Positions 7,707 to 16,153 are shown, counted from the first letter of the stretch. The stretch: DNA of 64,000 nucleotides from Flagellimonas aequoris (GCF_003584165.1 NZ_QXFJ01000027.1:124001-188000); one strand, 5' to 3'. Notes: generated from the sequence alone by a model not told the origin. Numbers and translations: made by a program.

Positions 7707-9152
7707 TTAATTTTTAAGAACCACCTCGCTGTATTTGGAATTGATGCTGATGGATTTGCCATCCTTGTCATTGATGTGGTACCCTTTATACAAATTGGAA
7801 CCATGACTTTTGGAAGATTGTAGTTTCAAGGCCTGGGGGTACTTAAACCCTGATCCTGATGTGGTTTCATTTACCGAAATCACAAAGGGGGTGGCCGGTA
7901 ATTTGCAATCCAACTCCCCGTTTTCCACTGAAATATCCAAGGTATGGAATCCATCGGAAACCGAATTGATGCTCAGGTTGCCGAAATTGTTCGTGACCGA
8001 TGCCTTACTCGTCAACCTGCCGATCACCACATTGGATGATACGGCATTCAACTTCAATTCCTTTACTTCTTTTAGACTTACATCATCGGAATAATCAGTT
8101 TTTAATTTTCCGTAATTCCATCGCTGCACCACCACCGGTGAATATGAGACCCTGATGTCCGTCTTGTCGCCATCAATGGTAGAGGCAAGCAAGCTTGCGT
8201 AGGACAAGCTTGCATTGATGTTCCTCGTATTGGCAGCCAGTTTTACCTCGCCGTGCCTGACGTTCAAGTTTAGTTTCAGGTATTTTGGCATTTTGATGAT
8301 GATATGCTTTTTTACCTTATACTCTTTGTTCTTCCCATCGGATGAAAAGTAGAACACATTGGGAGAAACACGTACGGCCCTGGCTTCTTCCATCTGTTGC
8401 TTTCTCAATTCTTCCCTTTGGTTTCTGAGTTCTTCACGTTGTTCCTGCAACTCTTCTCGCATTTCTTGGCGCATTCTTTCACGATCGGCCCTAAGCTCCT
8501 CACGTTGCTTTTTCATTTCCTCCATTTGTTCCTCACGTTCCTTGGCCATTTCTTCCATCTCCTTGCTCCACTCCTCAAAGTGCTTCTTGTAATCCTCATC
8601 AAAGTTTTTGTCGAATTTCTTCTTCCACTCCTTCAAATACTTTTCCTTATCCTTTTTATAAGCATCATAATCAAACTCCATGTATGGCATCGGTGGCATG
8701 GGCGGCATGGAAGGCATCACCGATAATTCGGGAAGTACGGCAATCTCAGGGATTTCTGGAATATCGATATTCTCTATGATATGCGCCACGGAAGGAATAT
8801 CCGGAATATCAATATCAATACTTCTATAACCAAAAGCATAGGGGCCGGCAGCTTCGGTGCTCACTTCAATTTCCTTGCTGTTGCCCATGATCTTTATCAG
8901 ATCCTTATCCAAGTACGATTTGGCATCCTCATCGGGCACTCCATCCAATTCAATAGTTGCGGTAATTTCCACCTGGTCCTTGTCCCAGGTCACAAACTCA
9001 ATATCAGCATAACTGGTATTGATGTTGAGTTCCGTGTCCTTGTCCACATTATAGGTTTCCTTGTAAGTCTTCGATTTCTCCTGTGCATGGCAGGTAAACC
9101 CTGCCAGCACAGCGAGCAAACCACTAAACAATATTAGACGATTCCTGTTCAT
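7707..9152 (-). CDS. Exported DUF4097-like protein with charged coiled coil
   Basis: 481 residues. A signal peptide (LILFSGLLAVLAGFTCHAQ) targets it to the envelope. Residues 25-115 and about 280-481 look like the beta-strand-rich DUF4097 / adhesin-like fold (SYADIEFVTWDKDQVEITA; repeated short strands such as INASLSYASLLAS), interrupted by a Pro/Met-rich stretch and a very long charged helix of about 120 residues built from repeats like QREELRNQREELRKQQ. The gene overlaps the 3' end of the anti-sigma gene by 29 bases, third in the sigma-anti-sigma operon. Such proteins often follow ECF pairs in Bacteroidetes and are thought to belong to the envelope signal being sensed (family knowledge plus inference). 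The exact role is unknown. Confidence 0.8.
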   Translation of the reverse strand: MNRNRLILFSGLLAVLAGFTCHAQEKSKTYKETYNVDKDTELNINTSYADIEFVTWDKDQVEITATIELDGVPDEDAKSYLDKDLIKIMGNSKEIEVSTEAAGPYAFGYRSIDIDIPDIPSVAHIIENIDIPEIPEIAVLPELSVMPSMPPMPPMPYMEFDYDAYKKDKEKYLKEWKKKFDKNFDEDYKKHFEEWSKEMEEMAKEREEQMEEMKKQREELRADRERMRQEMREELQEQREELRNQREELRKQQMEEARAVRVSPNVFYFSSDGKNKEYKVKKHIIIKMPKYLKLNLNVRHGEVKLAANTRNINASLSYASLLASTIDGDKTDIRVSYSPVVVQRWNYGKLKTDYSDDVSLKEVKELKLNAVSSNVVIGRLTSKASVTNNFGNLSINSVSDGFHTLDISVENGELDCKLPATPFVISVNETTSGSGFKYPQALKLQSSKSHGSNLYKGYHINDKDGKSISINSKYSEVVLKN

Positions 9153-9726
9153 TTTTTGATGATTTTAATTGATTCAACTTGGTTTTCAACTTTTGTAGCA
9201 ACTGCAGCCTAAGCTGTAGATTTTTGATGAGGGCCTCTATAGTCTGGTCGTTAGGTCCCAGTTCGTTCAGCTCGGCATTCAATCTGTGGTACTCGGCATT
9301 CAGCTCCGCCAAACGGTCCATATAGCTGTCCATGAGTTCCTTATTGTTTGGATCCATTTCCAGATCGGAAAGCTGCAGGTTGATGTTGGTCGTATAGTAG
9401 GTTTCTATTTTTTTGAGGTCCGGGGAAAGATCACCCAAGGATATGTTCTGTGCTTCACCGCTTGGGTTTTCCCGATCCACTACGGTGATATTCCCGTCAG
9501 GGTCGATTTTATTGTCAGATCCCACAAAAAAATATATCGATAATCCTAATACCACCACTACCGATGCCGCAATCTGCAGCCACCATGTATATACCTTTTT
9601 CTTCGGTGGTTCGGTAGGCATATCCTCTTCCAATTTGGAAAGGAACCGGACCTCATGCCCCTCTTTTAAGCTATAGTGCTTTTGCTCCCTTTCCTTTTCA
9701 AACAAATCCCTTAGATCATGTGCCAT
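9124..9726 (-). CDS. Anti-sigma factor (membrane), partner of the ECF sigma
   Basis: 200 residues. An N-terminal cytoplasmic segment of about 45 residues (AHDLRDLFEKEREQ) would bind the sigma factor; one transmembrane helix lies at about residues 50-68 (LQIAASVVVVLGLSIYFFV); the periplasmic part is helical and Leu/Asn/Gln-rich, ending in a predicted coiled coil (NLQLRLQLLQKLKTKLNQLK). It overlaps the sigma gene by 11 bases and the DUF4097-like gene by 29, so the three are translationally coupled. It keeps the sigma factor inactive until an envelope signal is received (family knowledge). I see no classic zinc-binding HxxxCxxC motif. Confidence 0.85.
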   Translation of the reverse strand: MAHDLRDLFEKEREQKHYSLKEGHEVRFLSKLEEDMPTEPPKKKVYTWWLQIAASVVVVLGLSIYFFVGSDNKIDPDGNITVVDRENPSGEAQNISLGDLSPDLKKIETYYTTNINLQLSDLEMDPNNKELMDSYMDRLAELNAEYHRLNAELNELGPNDQTIEALIKNLQLRLQLLQKLKTKLNQLKSSKNEQESSNIV

Positions 9727-10252
9727 AAGCCAAATCCTTTAATTTTTCCTTCAACTGTGCCTTGCCCCGTAACAACCTTGTTCTTGAGGCGGTTTCCGAG
9801 ATGTTCAAGATTTCTGAAATCTCGCTGTGGTCATATCCTTCCACTAAGAACAATTGCACCACGTATTTATATTTCTGGGGCAGTTCTTCAATGGCCACCT
9901 TAACCTGTTCCAAAGAAATCCCCTCTTCAACTGTCCAGCCATCTTCATCCGTGACATGGAGGTAATTTTCATTGAGCTCCACGGTCTGTTGATGTTTTGC
10001 CTTCAAAAAATCGATGCTCCCGTTCACTACTATCCTTTTTAACCAAGCCCCGAAGGTTACCTCTCCTTTAAACTGATGGATACGTTGGAAAGCCTTGATG
10101 AACGATTCCTGTAGCACGTCCTCTGCATCATCCGTATTTTTAAGGAACCGCATGGCCACACCGAACATACCATCGCAATACTGACGGTACAGTTTAAGCT
10201 GTGCCTGACGATCGTTCGCTTTACACCGCTCCACTAGCTCAATATGGAACAC
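9716..10252 (-). CDS. RNA polymerase ECF sigma factor
   Basis: 178-residue sigma-70 family factor of the ECF group with only regions 2 and 4. Region 2 shows YCDGMFGVAMRFLKNTDDAE followed by VLQESFIKAFQ and TFGAWLKRIVVNGSIDFLK; region 4 shows LPQKYKYVVQLFLVEGYDH and the helix-turn-helix EISEILNISETASRTRLLRG. The frame starts at GTG 10252; no ATG is available between it and the upstream in-frame stop. First gene of a three-gene operon with its anti-sigma factor and an exported protein. A sequence matching ECF promoters (GCAAC, 16-base spacer, CGTC) lies about 40 bases upstream, which suggests that it transcribes its own operon. Confidence 0.93.
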   Translation of the reverse strand: MFHIELVERCKANDRQAQLKLYRQYCDGMFGVAMRFLKNTDDAEDVLQESFIKAFQRIHQFKGEVTFGAWLKRIVVNGSIDFLKAKHQQTVELNENYLHVTDEDGWTVEEGISLEQVKVAIEELPQKYKYVVQLFLVEGYDHSEISEILNISETASRTRLLRGKAQLKEKLKDLAYGT

Positions 10253-10292
10253 GCTCGGTTCTATGTTTGGTTTTTTAGTTGTTCATCATAAG

Positions 10293-10317
10293 GACGATAC
10301 AAAAATGGCCTCGTTGC
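10293..10317 (-). promoter_or_regulatory. ECF-type autoregulatory promoter
   Basis: On the minus strand GCAAC (10317-10313) is followed after 16 bases by CGTC (10296-10293). The AAC / CGTC pair with 16-17 base spacing is the general ECF sigma promoter form, and no TAnnTTTG box is present here. Position and orientation fit the sigma gene starting at 10252. Confidence 0.55.
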
Positions 10318-10346
10318 AAATTAGTGCGATTTTGAGTCATTTTTAA

Positions 10347-10380
10347 CAAAAAAATCCCGAAGAGTTCGCTCAACGGGATT
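10347..10380 (-). terminator. Terminator after the Ohr gene
   Basis: AATCCCG (10353-10359) pairs with CGGGATT (10374-10380), with an inner GAG/CTC pair around TTCG; on the minus strand it is followed by seven T. Confidence 0.7.
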
Positions 10381-10402
10381 CTTTATCAAGTACTTATAAG
10401 AC

Positions 10403-10828
10403 TTATTCGTCCAGTAATAAATTGAGATGTACCGTAATATTGTCACGTGTAGCTTTGCTGTAAGGACAGATTTCATGGGCCGCATTGATCAAATCTTCCC
10501 CTGTTTCCTGATCTACCGTGGGCAAATAGGCATCCAAAGTGGCCTCTAGGTAAAAACCTTCTTCTTCCTTATTGAATTCTATGGTAGCCGTAACGTTAAA
10601 ATCCCCTAGATCATCAATTCCCTGCTCCTTGGCAACGGCCTGCAAAGCTCCCGCAAAGCAAGTGGAATAGGCCGCCGCGAACAGTTCTTCGGGATTGGTG
10701 GATTTTGGGTCTGGCTTGCCCTTGGAGTTCGGCATTGTAATATCGAAGTCCAATACGCCATCTTCACTTTCTACATGTCCGGACCTGCCTCCTGTGTTGG
10801 TCGCCTTCGCTTCAAAAATAGTTTTCAT
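10403..10828 (-). CDS. Organic hydroperoxide resistance protein (Ohr, OsmC superfamily)
   Basis: Thiol peroxidase that reduces organic hydroperoxides with two Cys. Cys57 in AAAYSTCFAGAL and Cys121 in HEICPYSKATRDN are the family's catalytic pair; total 141 residues is the usual Ohr length. I use the ATG at 10828, which gives MKTIFEAKATNTGGRSG as in homologues; the open frame runs 24 codons further upstream but with no Ohr-like sequence. A 6-base inverted repeat ACCGAT...ATCGGT (10855-10878), 27 bases upstream of the ATG, could be an operator for a peroxide-sensing regulator. A terminator follows the gene. Confidence 0.93.
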   Translation of the reverse strand: MKTIFEAKATNTGGRSGHVESEDGVLDFDITMPNSKGKPDPKSTNPEELFAAAYSTCFAGALQAVAKEQGIDDLGDFNVTATIEFNKEEEGFYLEATLDAYLPTVDQETGEDLINAAHEICPYSKATRDNITVHLNLLLDE

Positions 10829-10854
10829 TCGTTTCTTTTTAAGGGTTGATAAAA

Positions 10855-10878
10855 ACCGATAGTATAAAACACATCGGT
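10855..10878. promoter_or_regulatory. Inverted repeat upstream of ohr, possible operator
   Basis: ACCGAT (10855-10860) and ATCGGT (10873-10878) form a perfect 6-base inverted repeat with a 12-base AT-rich centre, placed in the leader or promoter of the Ohr gene. It does not look like a terminator because of the wide AT centre and lack of a T run. Confidence 0.35.
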
Positions 10879-11037
10879 CATTAATCTGAAAAGTTACCAA
10901 ATTGAAACTGGAAGTACCCTTAAACAGTTATTAAATTTATGTGAAATGGATATCGGCATCCATCGTTCGTCTTCTTCCCATTCCCGGTAACAAACAAAAA
11001 CTTTATACCTTCGTGATAAATCCTAAGGGACATACTC

Positions 11038-12081
11038 TTGACAAACGATAAGAACACACCAACAAATACCATTTCAAAAATAAAGGCACTCCGTAAACAG
11101 GAAGTATCCGTGAAGGAGTTGACCGAAGGTATTTTCAATGGCAATAAAACCCAGTTGGCCAAGGCCATCACATTGTTGGAAAGCACCCATCCTTCCCATT
11201 ATGAAAAGGCCAATGCAGTGATTGAAAAATGTCTGGCCAAGCCCAATGCAAGCATCAGAATAGGAATAACCGGAGTCCCAGGTGTGGGCAAGAGCTCCTT
11301 TATAGAAACTTTTGGGACGTATTTGACCTCTTTGGGCAAAAAAGTGGCCGTTTTGGCCGTGGACCCCACCAGTTCATTGAGTAAAGGCAGTATTTTGGGA
11401 GATAAGACCCGAATGCAGGAACTGTCCAAAGATCCAAACGCCTTTATTCGCCCCTCCCCTTCGGGAACTTCATTGGGTGGTGTGGCCCGAAAAACAAGGG
11501 AGAGCATCATTTTATGTGAAGCTGCAGGCTATGATGTGATCTTGGTGGAAACGGTCGGGGTGGGCCAGAGTGAGATTGCCGTGCACAGTATGGTAGACTT
11601 TTTCCTTTTGCTGAAATTATCCGGTGCCGGGGATGAGCTACAGGGCATCAAAAGGGGAATTATGGAAATGGCCGATGCCATCGCCATCAATAAAGCGGAT
11701 GGAAGCAATTTGGAAAAAGCGGAGCTTGCAGCTACCGAATTTTCCAGGGCCTTGCATCTATATCCACCGAAAGCAAACGGATGGATCCCCAAAGTATTGA
11801 AATGCTCCGCAACAGAAAATACCGGAATCAAGGAAATTTGGGAAGTGGTGGAAAACTTTGTGCAACAGAACAAGGAAAATGGTTTTTTTGATAAAAACAG
11901 GAAGACCCAGAACAAGAATTGGTTCCTACAGACCGTGGATGAACACATTAAACAGTTTTTTCATCAAAAGGAATCCTTTAAAAATGCACAACTGACCTTA
12001 TTGAAAGATATTGATGACAACAAAATTTCCCCGTTTTATGCGGCCAAGCTCCTATTGGATCAGATAACCAAGGAACTTTAA
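11038..12081 (+). CDS. meaB: Methylmalonyl-CoA mutase-associated GTPase MeaB (ArgK family)
   Basis: G3E-type P-loop GTPase that loads and protects the adenosylcobalamin cofactor of methylmalonyl-CoA mutase. Walker A GVPGVGKSS lies at residues 79-87; LAVDPTSSLSKGSILGDKTR, VETVGVGQSE and the NKADG specificity motif follow. 347 residues. The start is a TTG at 11038-11040; no ATG precedes the conserved region, and the frame is closed shortly upstream. No mutase gene is near, so the partner lies elsewhere; the adenosyltransferase at 311 makes the same cofactor. The next gene (GT2) begins 35 bases later. Confidence 0.93.
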   Translation: MTNDKNTPTNTISKIKALRKQEVSVKELTEGIFNGNKTQLAKAITLLESTHPSHYEKANAVIEKCLAKPNASIRIGITGVPGVGKSSFIETFGTYLTSLGKKVAVLAVDPTSSLSKGSILGDKTRMQELSKDPNAFIRPSPSGTSLGGVARKTRESIILCEAAGYDVILVETVGVGQSEIAVHSMVDFFLLLKLSGAGDELQGIKRGIMEMADAIAINKADGSNLEKAELAATEFSRALHLYPPKANGWIPKVLKCSATENTGIKEIWEVVENFVQQNKENGFFDKNRKTQNKNWFLQTVDEHIKQFFHQKESFKNAQLTLLKDIDDNKISPFYAAKLLLDQITKEL

Positions 12082-12116
12082 ATAAAAGCGATAAATTTGC
12101 ACAGATTTTATACTGA

Positions 12117-13079
12117 ATGAGCACCGTTACCGATTCCCTTTTATCCATAGTGGTTCCTTTGTACAACGAGGAGGACAACGTGGTCTTGTTAACCCAGAAA
12201 ATCCATGAAAGTCTTCCGGGGTACAACTACCAGATCGTCTATATCGATGATTTTTCCACGGACAAAACCCGCCAAAGGGTCAAGGAAATGGATAACGACA
12301 AGGTCCATTTGATCGAGCTGAAAAAAAATTACGGCCAAAGTCTCGCCTTGGCGGCCGGTCTTGATTACGCCGAAGGGGAATACATCATCACCATGGACGG
12401 TGACCTTCAGAACGACCCATCCGACATTCCTCACATGTTGGAATACGCCGTTAGCGGTGAATATGATGTAGTCACAGGTATCCGACAAAAAAGAAAGGAT
12501 TCCCTCGTCAAAAAAATACCATCCAAGATTGCCAATTTTATGGTGAGAAGGGTGACCAAACTGGACATTAAGGATAACGGCTGTGCCTTAAAAGTATTTA
12601 CCAAGGACATTGCCAAAGGCTTGAACCTTTATGGCGAGATGCATCGATTTATCACGTTGTTGGCCTTTTTGGAAGGTGCCCAGATCAAACAGGTTCCGGT
12701 AAAACACCATGCGCGCCATGCCGGAGTTTCCAAATATGGTTTGGAGCGTGTTTTCAAGGTGGTAGCCGATATGATGTTGCTGCTCTTCATCCGAAAGTAT
12801 TTCCAACGCCCCATCCACCTCTTTGGTATTTTGGGCGTATTGTTGGTCATATTGGGTGTTTTCATCAATATTTACCTGTTAATCGTAAAACTGGGTCTTG
12901 GGGAAGATATCGGAAGTAGGCCTTTGCTCATTTTCGGGATGATGTTCATTTTGGGAGGTATACAGTTGTTTACCATCGGTATTGTGATGGAACTCTTGAT
13001 CCGCACGTATTACGAGTCCCAACAAAAACGACCATATCGCATTAAAAAAATCACGATAGGTGACGGAAAAGCTGCGTAA
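12117..13079 (+). CDS. GT2 glycosyltransferase, polyprenyl-phosphate type
   Basis: 320 residues. The GT-A domain begins with SIVVPLYNEEDNVVLLTQ, with IDDFSTDKT and the metal-binding DGDLQNDP, which is the DPM1/ArnC/GtrB pattern: transfer of a sugar from a nucleotide sugar to undecaprenyl phosphate on the cytoplasmic face. Two C-terminal transmembrane helices (about residues 235-255 and 270-295) anchor it. The next gene overlaps by 20 bases and encodes a flippase-like membrane protein; a GT39 transferase and a PAP2 phosphatase follow on the other strand. Together these could make, flip and use a lipid-linked sugar (inference). Confidence 0.9.
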   Translation: MSTVTDSLLSIVVPLYNEEDNVVLLTQKIHESLPGYNYQIVYIDDFSTDKTRQRVKEMDNDKVHLIELKKNYGQSLALAAGLDYAEGEYIITMDGDLQNDPSDIPHMLEYAVSGEYDVVTGIRQKRKDSLVKKIPSKIANFMVRRVTKLDIKDNGCALKVFTKDIAKGLNLYGEMHRFITLLAFLEGAQIKQVPVKHHARHAGVSKYGLERVFKVVADMMLLLFIRKYFQRPIHLFGILGVLLVILGVFINIYLLIVKLGLGEDIGSRPLLIFGMMFILGGIQLFTIGIVMELLIRTYYESQQKRPYRIKKITIGDGKAA

Positions 13080-13932
13080 AAAGCTCATCACTGCCTTAAA
13101 ACTTGTTGTAAGTGCAGCCCTGATCTACTTTATCTTCACGAAAATAGATCTGAAGGACGTTTTGGAGACCCTGAAGAAAAGCAATCCTTTCTTCTTTTTC
13201 TTGGCCTTGGTATTTTTTGTGCTTTCCAAAGCAATAGCCGCTTTTCGGTTGAATGCATACTTCCATCAAATTGGGGCCAAAGTTTCACATCGGAGTAATT
13301 TAAAGCTCTATTTGCTGGGCATGTTCTACAATCTGTTTTTACCTGGAGGAATTGGCGGTGATGCCTACAAGGGATATGTGGTGCAAAAAGCATTTCAACC
13401 TGGGACCAAAAAAGTGGTATCCAGTTTATTGTTAGATCGTTTGAGTGGCATGTTGCTGCTTTTTATATATGCTTGCTTTCTGGGAACCTTGTCCGAAAAT
13501 CCATTTTTTGATGGTTTTGATTGGTTGTTGATATTACTGATTCCTTTGAGTTTGGTAGTATTTTGGTTTATGAACAAGCTGTTCTTTACCACAACACTCC
13601 TCGTTTTTTGGAAATCGTTCGGCTATTCTGCTCTAGTGCAATTGGCGCAGTTGGTCTGTGTGATTTTCATCTTGAAGGCGCTATCCATTTCCACGGATGC
13701 CATCGAATATCTTTTTGTTTTCTTGGTATCGTCCATCGTGTCGGTCATTCCATTGACCATTGGCGGCATTGGAAGTAGGGAAGTTACTTTTTTGTATGGG
13801 GCGGAATGGCTGGGTTTGGATGCCAGTACCTCCATCGGCATCAGCTTTACCTTCTTTCTGATTACGGCACTCACCTCCCTTTTTGGAATTCTATATCATT
13901 TCAAAAAACCGGAATTGGAATCGGTAGCCTAA
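13060..13932 (+). CDS. Flippase-like membrane protein (UPF0104 / LPG synthase TM domain)
   Basis: 290 residues with seven to eight transmembrane helices. The hallmarks of the LPG_synthase_TM family are visible: an N-terminal KLVVSAALIYFIFTKIDL helix, LLGMFYNLFLPGGIGGDAYKGY, LLLDRLSGMLLLF and near the end VIPLTIGGIGSREVTFLYG. These proteins act in moving or modifying lipids. Starts at GTG 13060, overlapping the GT2 gene by 20 bases, so the two are translationally coupled and likely act on the same lipid-linked product. Its stop overlaps the stop of the convergent GT39 gene by 4 bases. Confidence 0.88.
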   Translation: MTEKLRKKLITALKLVVSAALIYFIFTKIDLKDVLETLKKSNPFFFFLALVFFVLSKAIAAFRLNAYFHQIGAKVSHRSNLKLYLLGMFYNLFLPGGIGGDAYKGYVVQKAFQPGTKKVVSSLLLDRLSGMLLLFIYACFLGTLSENPFFDGFDWLLILLIPLSLVVFWFMNKLFFTTTLLVFWKSFGYSALVQLAQLVCVIFILKALSISTDAIEYLFVFLVSSIVSVIPLTIGGIGSREVTFLYGAEWLGLDASTSIGISFTFFLITALTSLFGILYHFKKPELESVA

Positions 13933-15587
13933 TTTAAATGCACCAAATGCATTTTATTGAGCTTTTCTTGGCGGGTATTCGGGTTCAGGAACTTGATCTG
14001 TAATCGGGTAATCCTAAACTGGTCCACCGTGATTTGATCATCCCACTGAATCCCTTGTTTGGAGAGTTGAGCCAATTCCTGATCGGTGGCATATACCCAA
14101 ACATCCTTTTTGGATTTTAGTTCAGGGATGGAAACAATATTGACAGGGTCTTTGTCGTAAAAATCCAAGGCCCACGTGTGTTGTTCGGAAACTTTGTAGA
14201 TCTTATCCACCGGAATATTTTGCTCCTTTACCTTTTCGGCCATGGTGGACCCGCCTTGGTATTCCAACAGTTTTGGATAGAAATGGGCATTCATCAATCC
14301 GTTCAACAATACAGAGCTGAATAGTGCCACAGCAATAATTTTAGCGGCAAAATCTTCCTTCTTCCAAATAAAATAGGCAGTCAATGCGAGAGCAACTATC
14401 AAAAAGACATACCCATACCAATGTTCCACTGGGAAAATATAAAAACTGACCAGTAAAACGAACACCACGACCAATCCCAATATAAAATATTGGAAGCCCA
14501 AAATCACTTTGGCCATTTTGGCTTTTTCCTTTTGAAAAAGGGTATAGAGAAATGCTGCGGAAAGAATGGCGTACAACGGCATTAAAATGTTCATGTAGTG
14601 TGGCAACTTGAACTGTGCAAAACTGATGACAAAAAACAGGATGGAAATACCGCCCAGTGTTAAAAACTCCAGATTGGGTCGGTAAGCGAATTTCACCTGC
14701 CAAAATGTTTTCAATTGGTTCCAATAGCCGATCAAGGCCAAAACGGTCCAAGGGAGGAATACCCACAAAAAAGTGTGGAAGAAAAAGAAGAAATCGCTAC
14801 TGTTCTTCCCTACCCCTTCACCGCTCATGCGTTCAAAGCTCTGTTCCCAAAAAATAAAGAAGATTCCGCTGCGATGGTCCTTTCCGCGAATCACTTTTTC
14901 GGGATGTAGATCGAACTGATGGTAATAAGCATACAGCATAGGTGCAATGGTCAATCCGAATACCAAAACAGCCACCAACAGTTTCCAGTTGAGCAATCGG
15001 TACCATTTTCGGGTGTAGGCCAAATGGCACAATACGGAAATACCAATAACCACCAACGCAATCTGTCCTTTGGTGGAAAAGGCCATTCCCGCCCCAAATG
15101 CACCCAAGGCAATATTTTTCAGGGAATTCTTTTCAATATAGGCCACCAACTGCCAAATGGAAAATATGGTAAAGCCGGTGAGCACGGCATCCGTACGTAC
15201 ATCAATATTGGCCAGCACCATCGTCTGGGCTGTCATAAAGATCAAGGAGGCAAACCGGCCTACATCCTTGTTGTACAATAGTCTTCCAAGGCCATAACAG
15301 CTATAAGCACCCAACAAGGTGGACAGAATACCGGGAATTCGGTACGCCCAATCATGGATGCCAAAAATCTTATAGGAAAGGGCCGCCAACCAATAGTGCA
15401 TATGTGGCTTGTCCAGATACTCCTCCGGGCCTTTGAAAAGGCTTAAAAAATCATGTTCCTGGACCATTCGCATGGCCATTACGGCAAATTGCGCGGAATC
15501 GTTCTCGAACAGGGTCACGAACATCCCGATGAGGTACACCAGCACAATGAGGGCAATAAAAAACCAATACCGGGTGGTGGAGATCAT
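13929..15587 (-). CDS. GT39 / ArnT-like glycosyltransferase
   Basis: Integral membrane transferase of the PMT/ArnT superfamily: moves a sugar from a polyprenyl-phosphate donor to an acceptor on the periplasmic side, in ArnT to lipid A. About eleven to twelve transmembrane helices; the first periplasmic loop has FENDSAQFAVMAMRM, the conserved acidic site, followed by YLDKPHMHYWLAALSYKIFG as in ArnT, and a soluble C-terminal domain of about 90 residues. I start at ATG 15587 (552 aa) because its ATGA overlaps the stop of the upstream PAP2 gene, a tight coupling; the frame extends 16 codons further without homologous sequence. With GT2 and flippase genes convergent, a lipid A or surface glycan modification module is likely. 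Confidence 0.88.
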   Translation of the reverse strand: MISTTRYWFFIALIVLVYLIGMFVTLFENDSAQFAVMAMRMVQEHDFLSLFKGPEEYLDKPHMHYWLAALSYKIFGIHDWAYRIPGILSTLLGAYSCYGLGRLLYNKDVGRFASLIFMTAQTMVLANIDVRTDAVLTGFTIFSIWQLVAYIEKNSLKNIALGAFGAGMAFSTKGQIALVVIGISVLCHLAYTRKWYRLLNWKLLVAVLVFGLTIAPMLYAYYHQFDLHPEKVIRGKDHRSGIFFIFWEQSFERMSGEGVGKNSSDFFFFFHTFLWVFLPWTVLALIGYWNQLKTFWQVKFAYRPNLEFLTLGGISILFFVISFAQFKLPHYMNILMPLYAILSAAFLYTLFQKEKAKMAKVILGFQYFILGLVVVFVLLVSFYIFPVEHWYGYVFLIVALALTAYFIWKKEDFAAKIIAVALFSSVLLNGLMNAHFYPKLLEYQGGSTMAEKVKEQNIPVDKIYKVSEQHTWALDFYDKDPVNIVSIPELKSKKDVWVYATDQELAQLSKQGIQWDDQITVDQFRITRLQIKFLNPNTRQEKLNKMHLVHLN

Positions 15588-16153
15588 GTCCCTATTTTTT
15601 GGAATGCAAATATAGCCAACTTGGCAAACAACCATCCGAAGAGCGAACCGATGAAAGCACCCGTGATCACATCCAAGGGATAATGCACCCCGATGTAGAT
15701 TCTGCTATACGCTACAACACAGGCCCAAAACAACAAAACCCAACTGATGTATTTCACCTTTTGATGGAACAACACGATAAAAAACACGGCAGGCCCGAAG
15801 GAATTGGCCGCATGGGCCGAAAAATATCCATACTGTCCTCCGCAGTAACTTTTTACCAAACGCATCACACTGCTCACTTCTGGGTCGTGGCATGGACGCA
15901 AGCGACCCACCCCATATTTAAAAAAATTGGCCAACTGATCCGTAGAGGTAATCAAAAGTGCAACAGAAACCAAAACGATGGCGGTGTTCTTCCAACCCAA
16001 ATGTTTGTAGGTAAGGTAAAGCAACAGTAGATAAAGTGGAGCGGAATTCCGGGTGGTGGTCATGAACATCCAAAAACCGTCCCAAGTTTCCGTTCCCAAA
16101 CCATTCAGGAATAGGAAGAGGTCTTTATCGTACTGTAGGATTTGTTCGAGCAT
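15584..16153 (-). CDS. PAP2 superfamily phosphatase
   Basis: 189-residue membrane phosphatase with the three PAP2 signature blocks: KYGVGRLRP, then YFSAHAANSFG (SxHxx) and YSRIYIGVHYPLDV. About five transmembrane helices. Family members remove phosphate from undecaprenyl pyrophosphate, phosphatidic acid or lipid A. The third His of block 3 (GVHYPLD) and the His of block 2 are conserved, so it should be active. It shares a 4-base ATGA overlap with the GT39 gene and a 1-base TAATG overlap with the 75-residue gene upstream, which makes a three-gene unit; recycling of the lipid carrier or lipid A dephosphorylation fits. Confidence 0.9.
   Translation of the reverse strand: MLEQILQYDKDLFLFLNGLGTETWDGFWMFMTTTRNSAPLYLLLLYLTYKHLGWKNTAIVLVSVALLITSTDQLANFFKYGVGRLRPCHDPEVSSVMRLVKSYCGGQYGYFSAHAANSFGPAVFFIVLFHQKVKYISWVLLFWACVVAYSRIYIGVHYPLDVITGAFIGSLFGWLFAKLAIFAFQKIGT

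Noticed and set aside
13936..13954. Hairpin AAATGCA-CCAAA-TGCATTT as terminator between convergent genes
   Set aside because: It lies inside the C-terminal codons of the GT39 gene, is AT-rich, and has only a short T run.
15599..16030. Antisense open frame (143 codons) over the PAP2 gene
   Set aside because: The PAP2 signature blocks are on the minus strand; the plus frame is an artefact.
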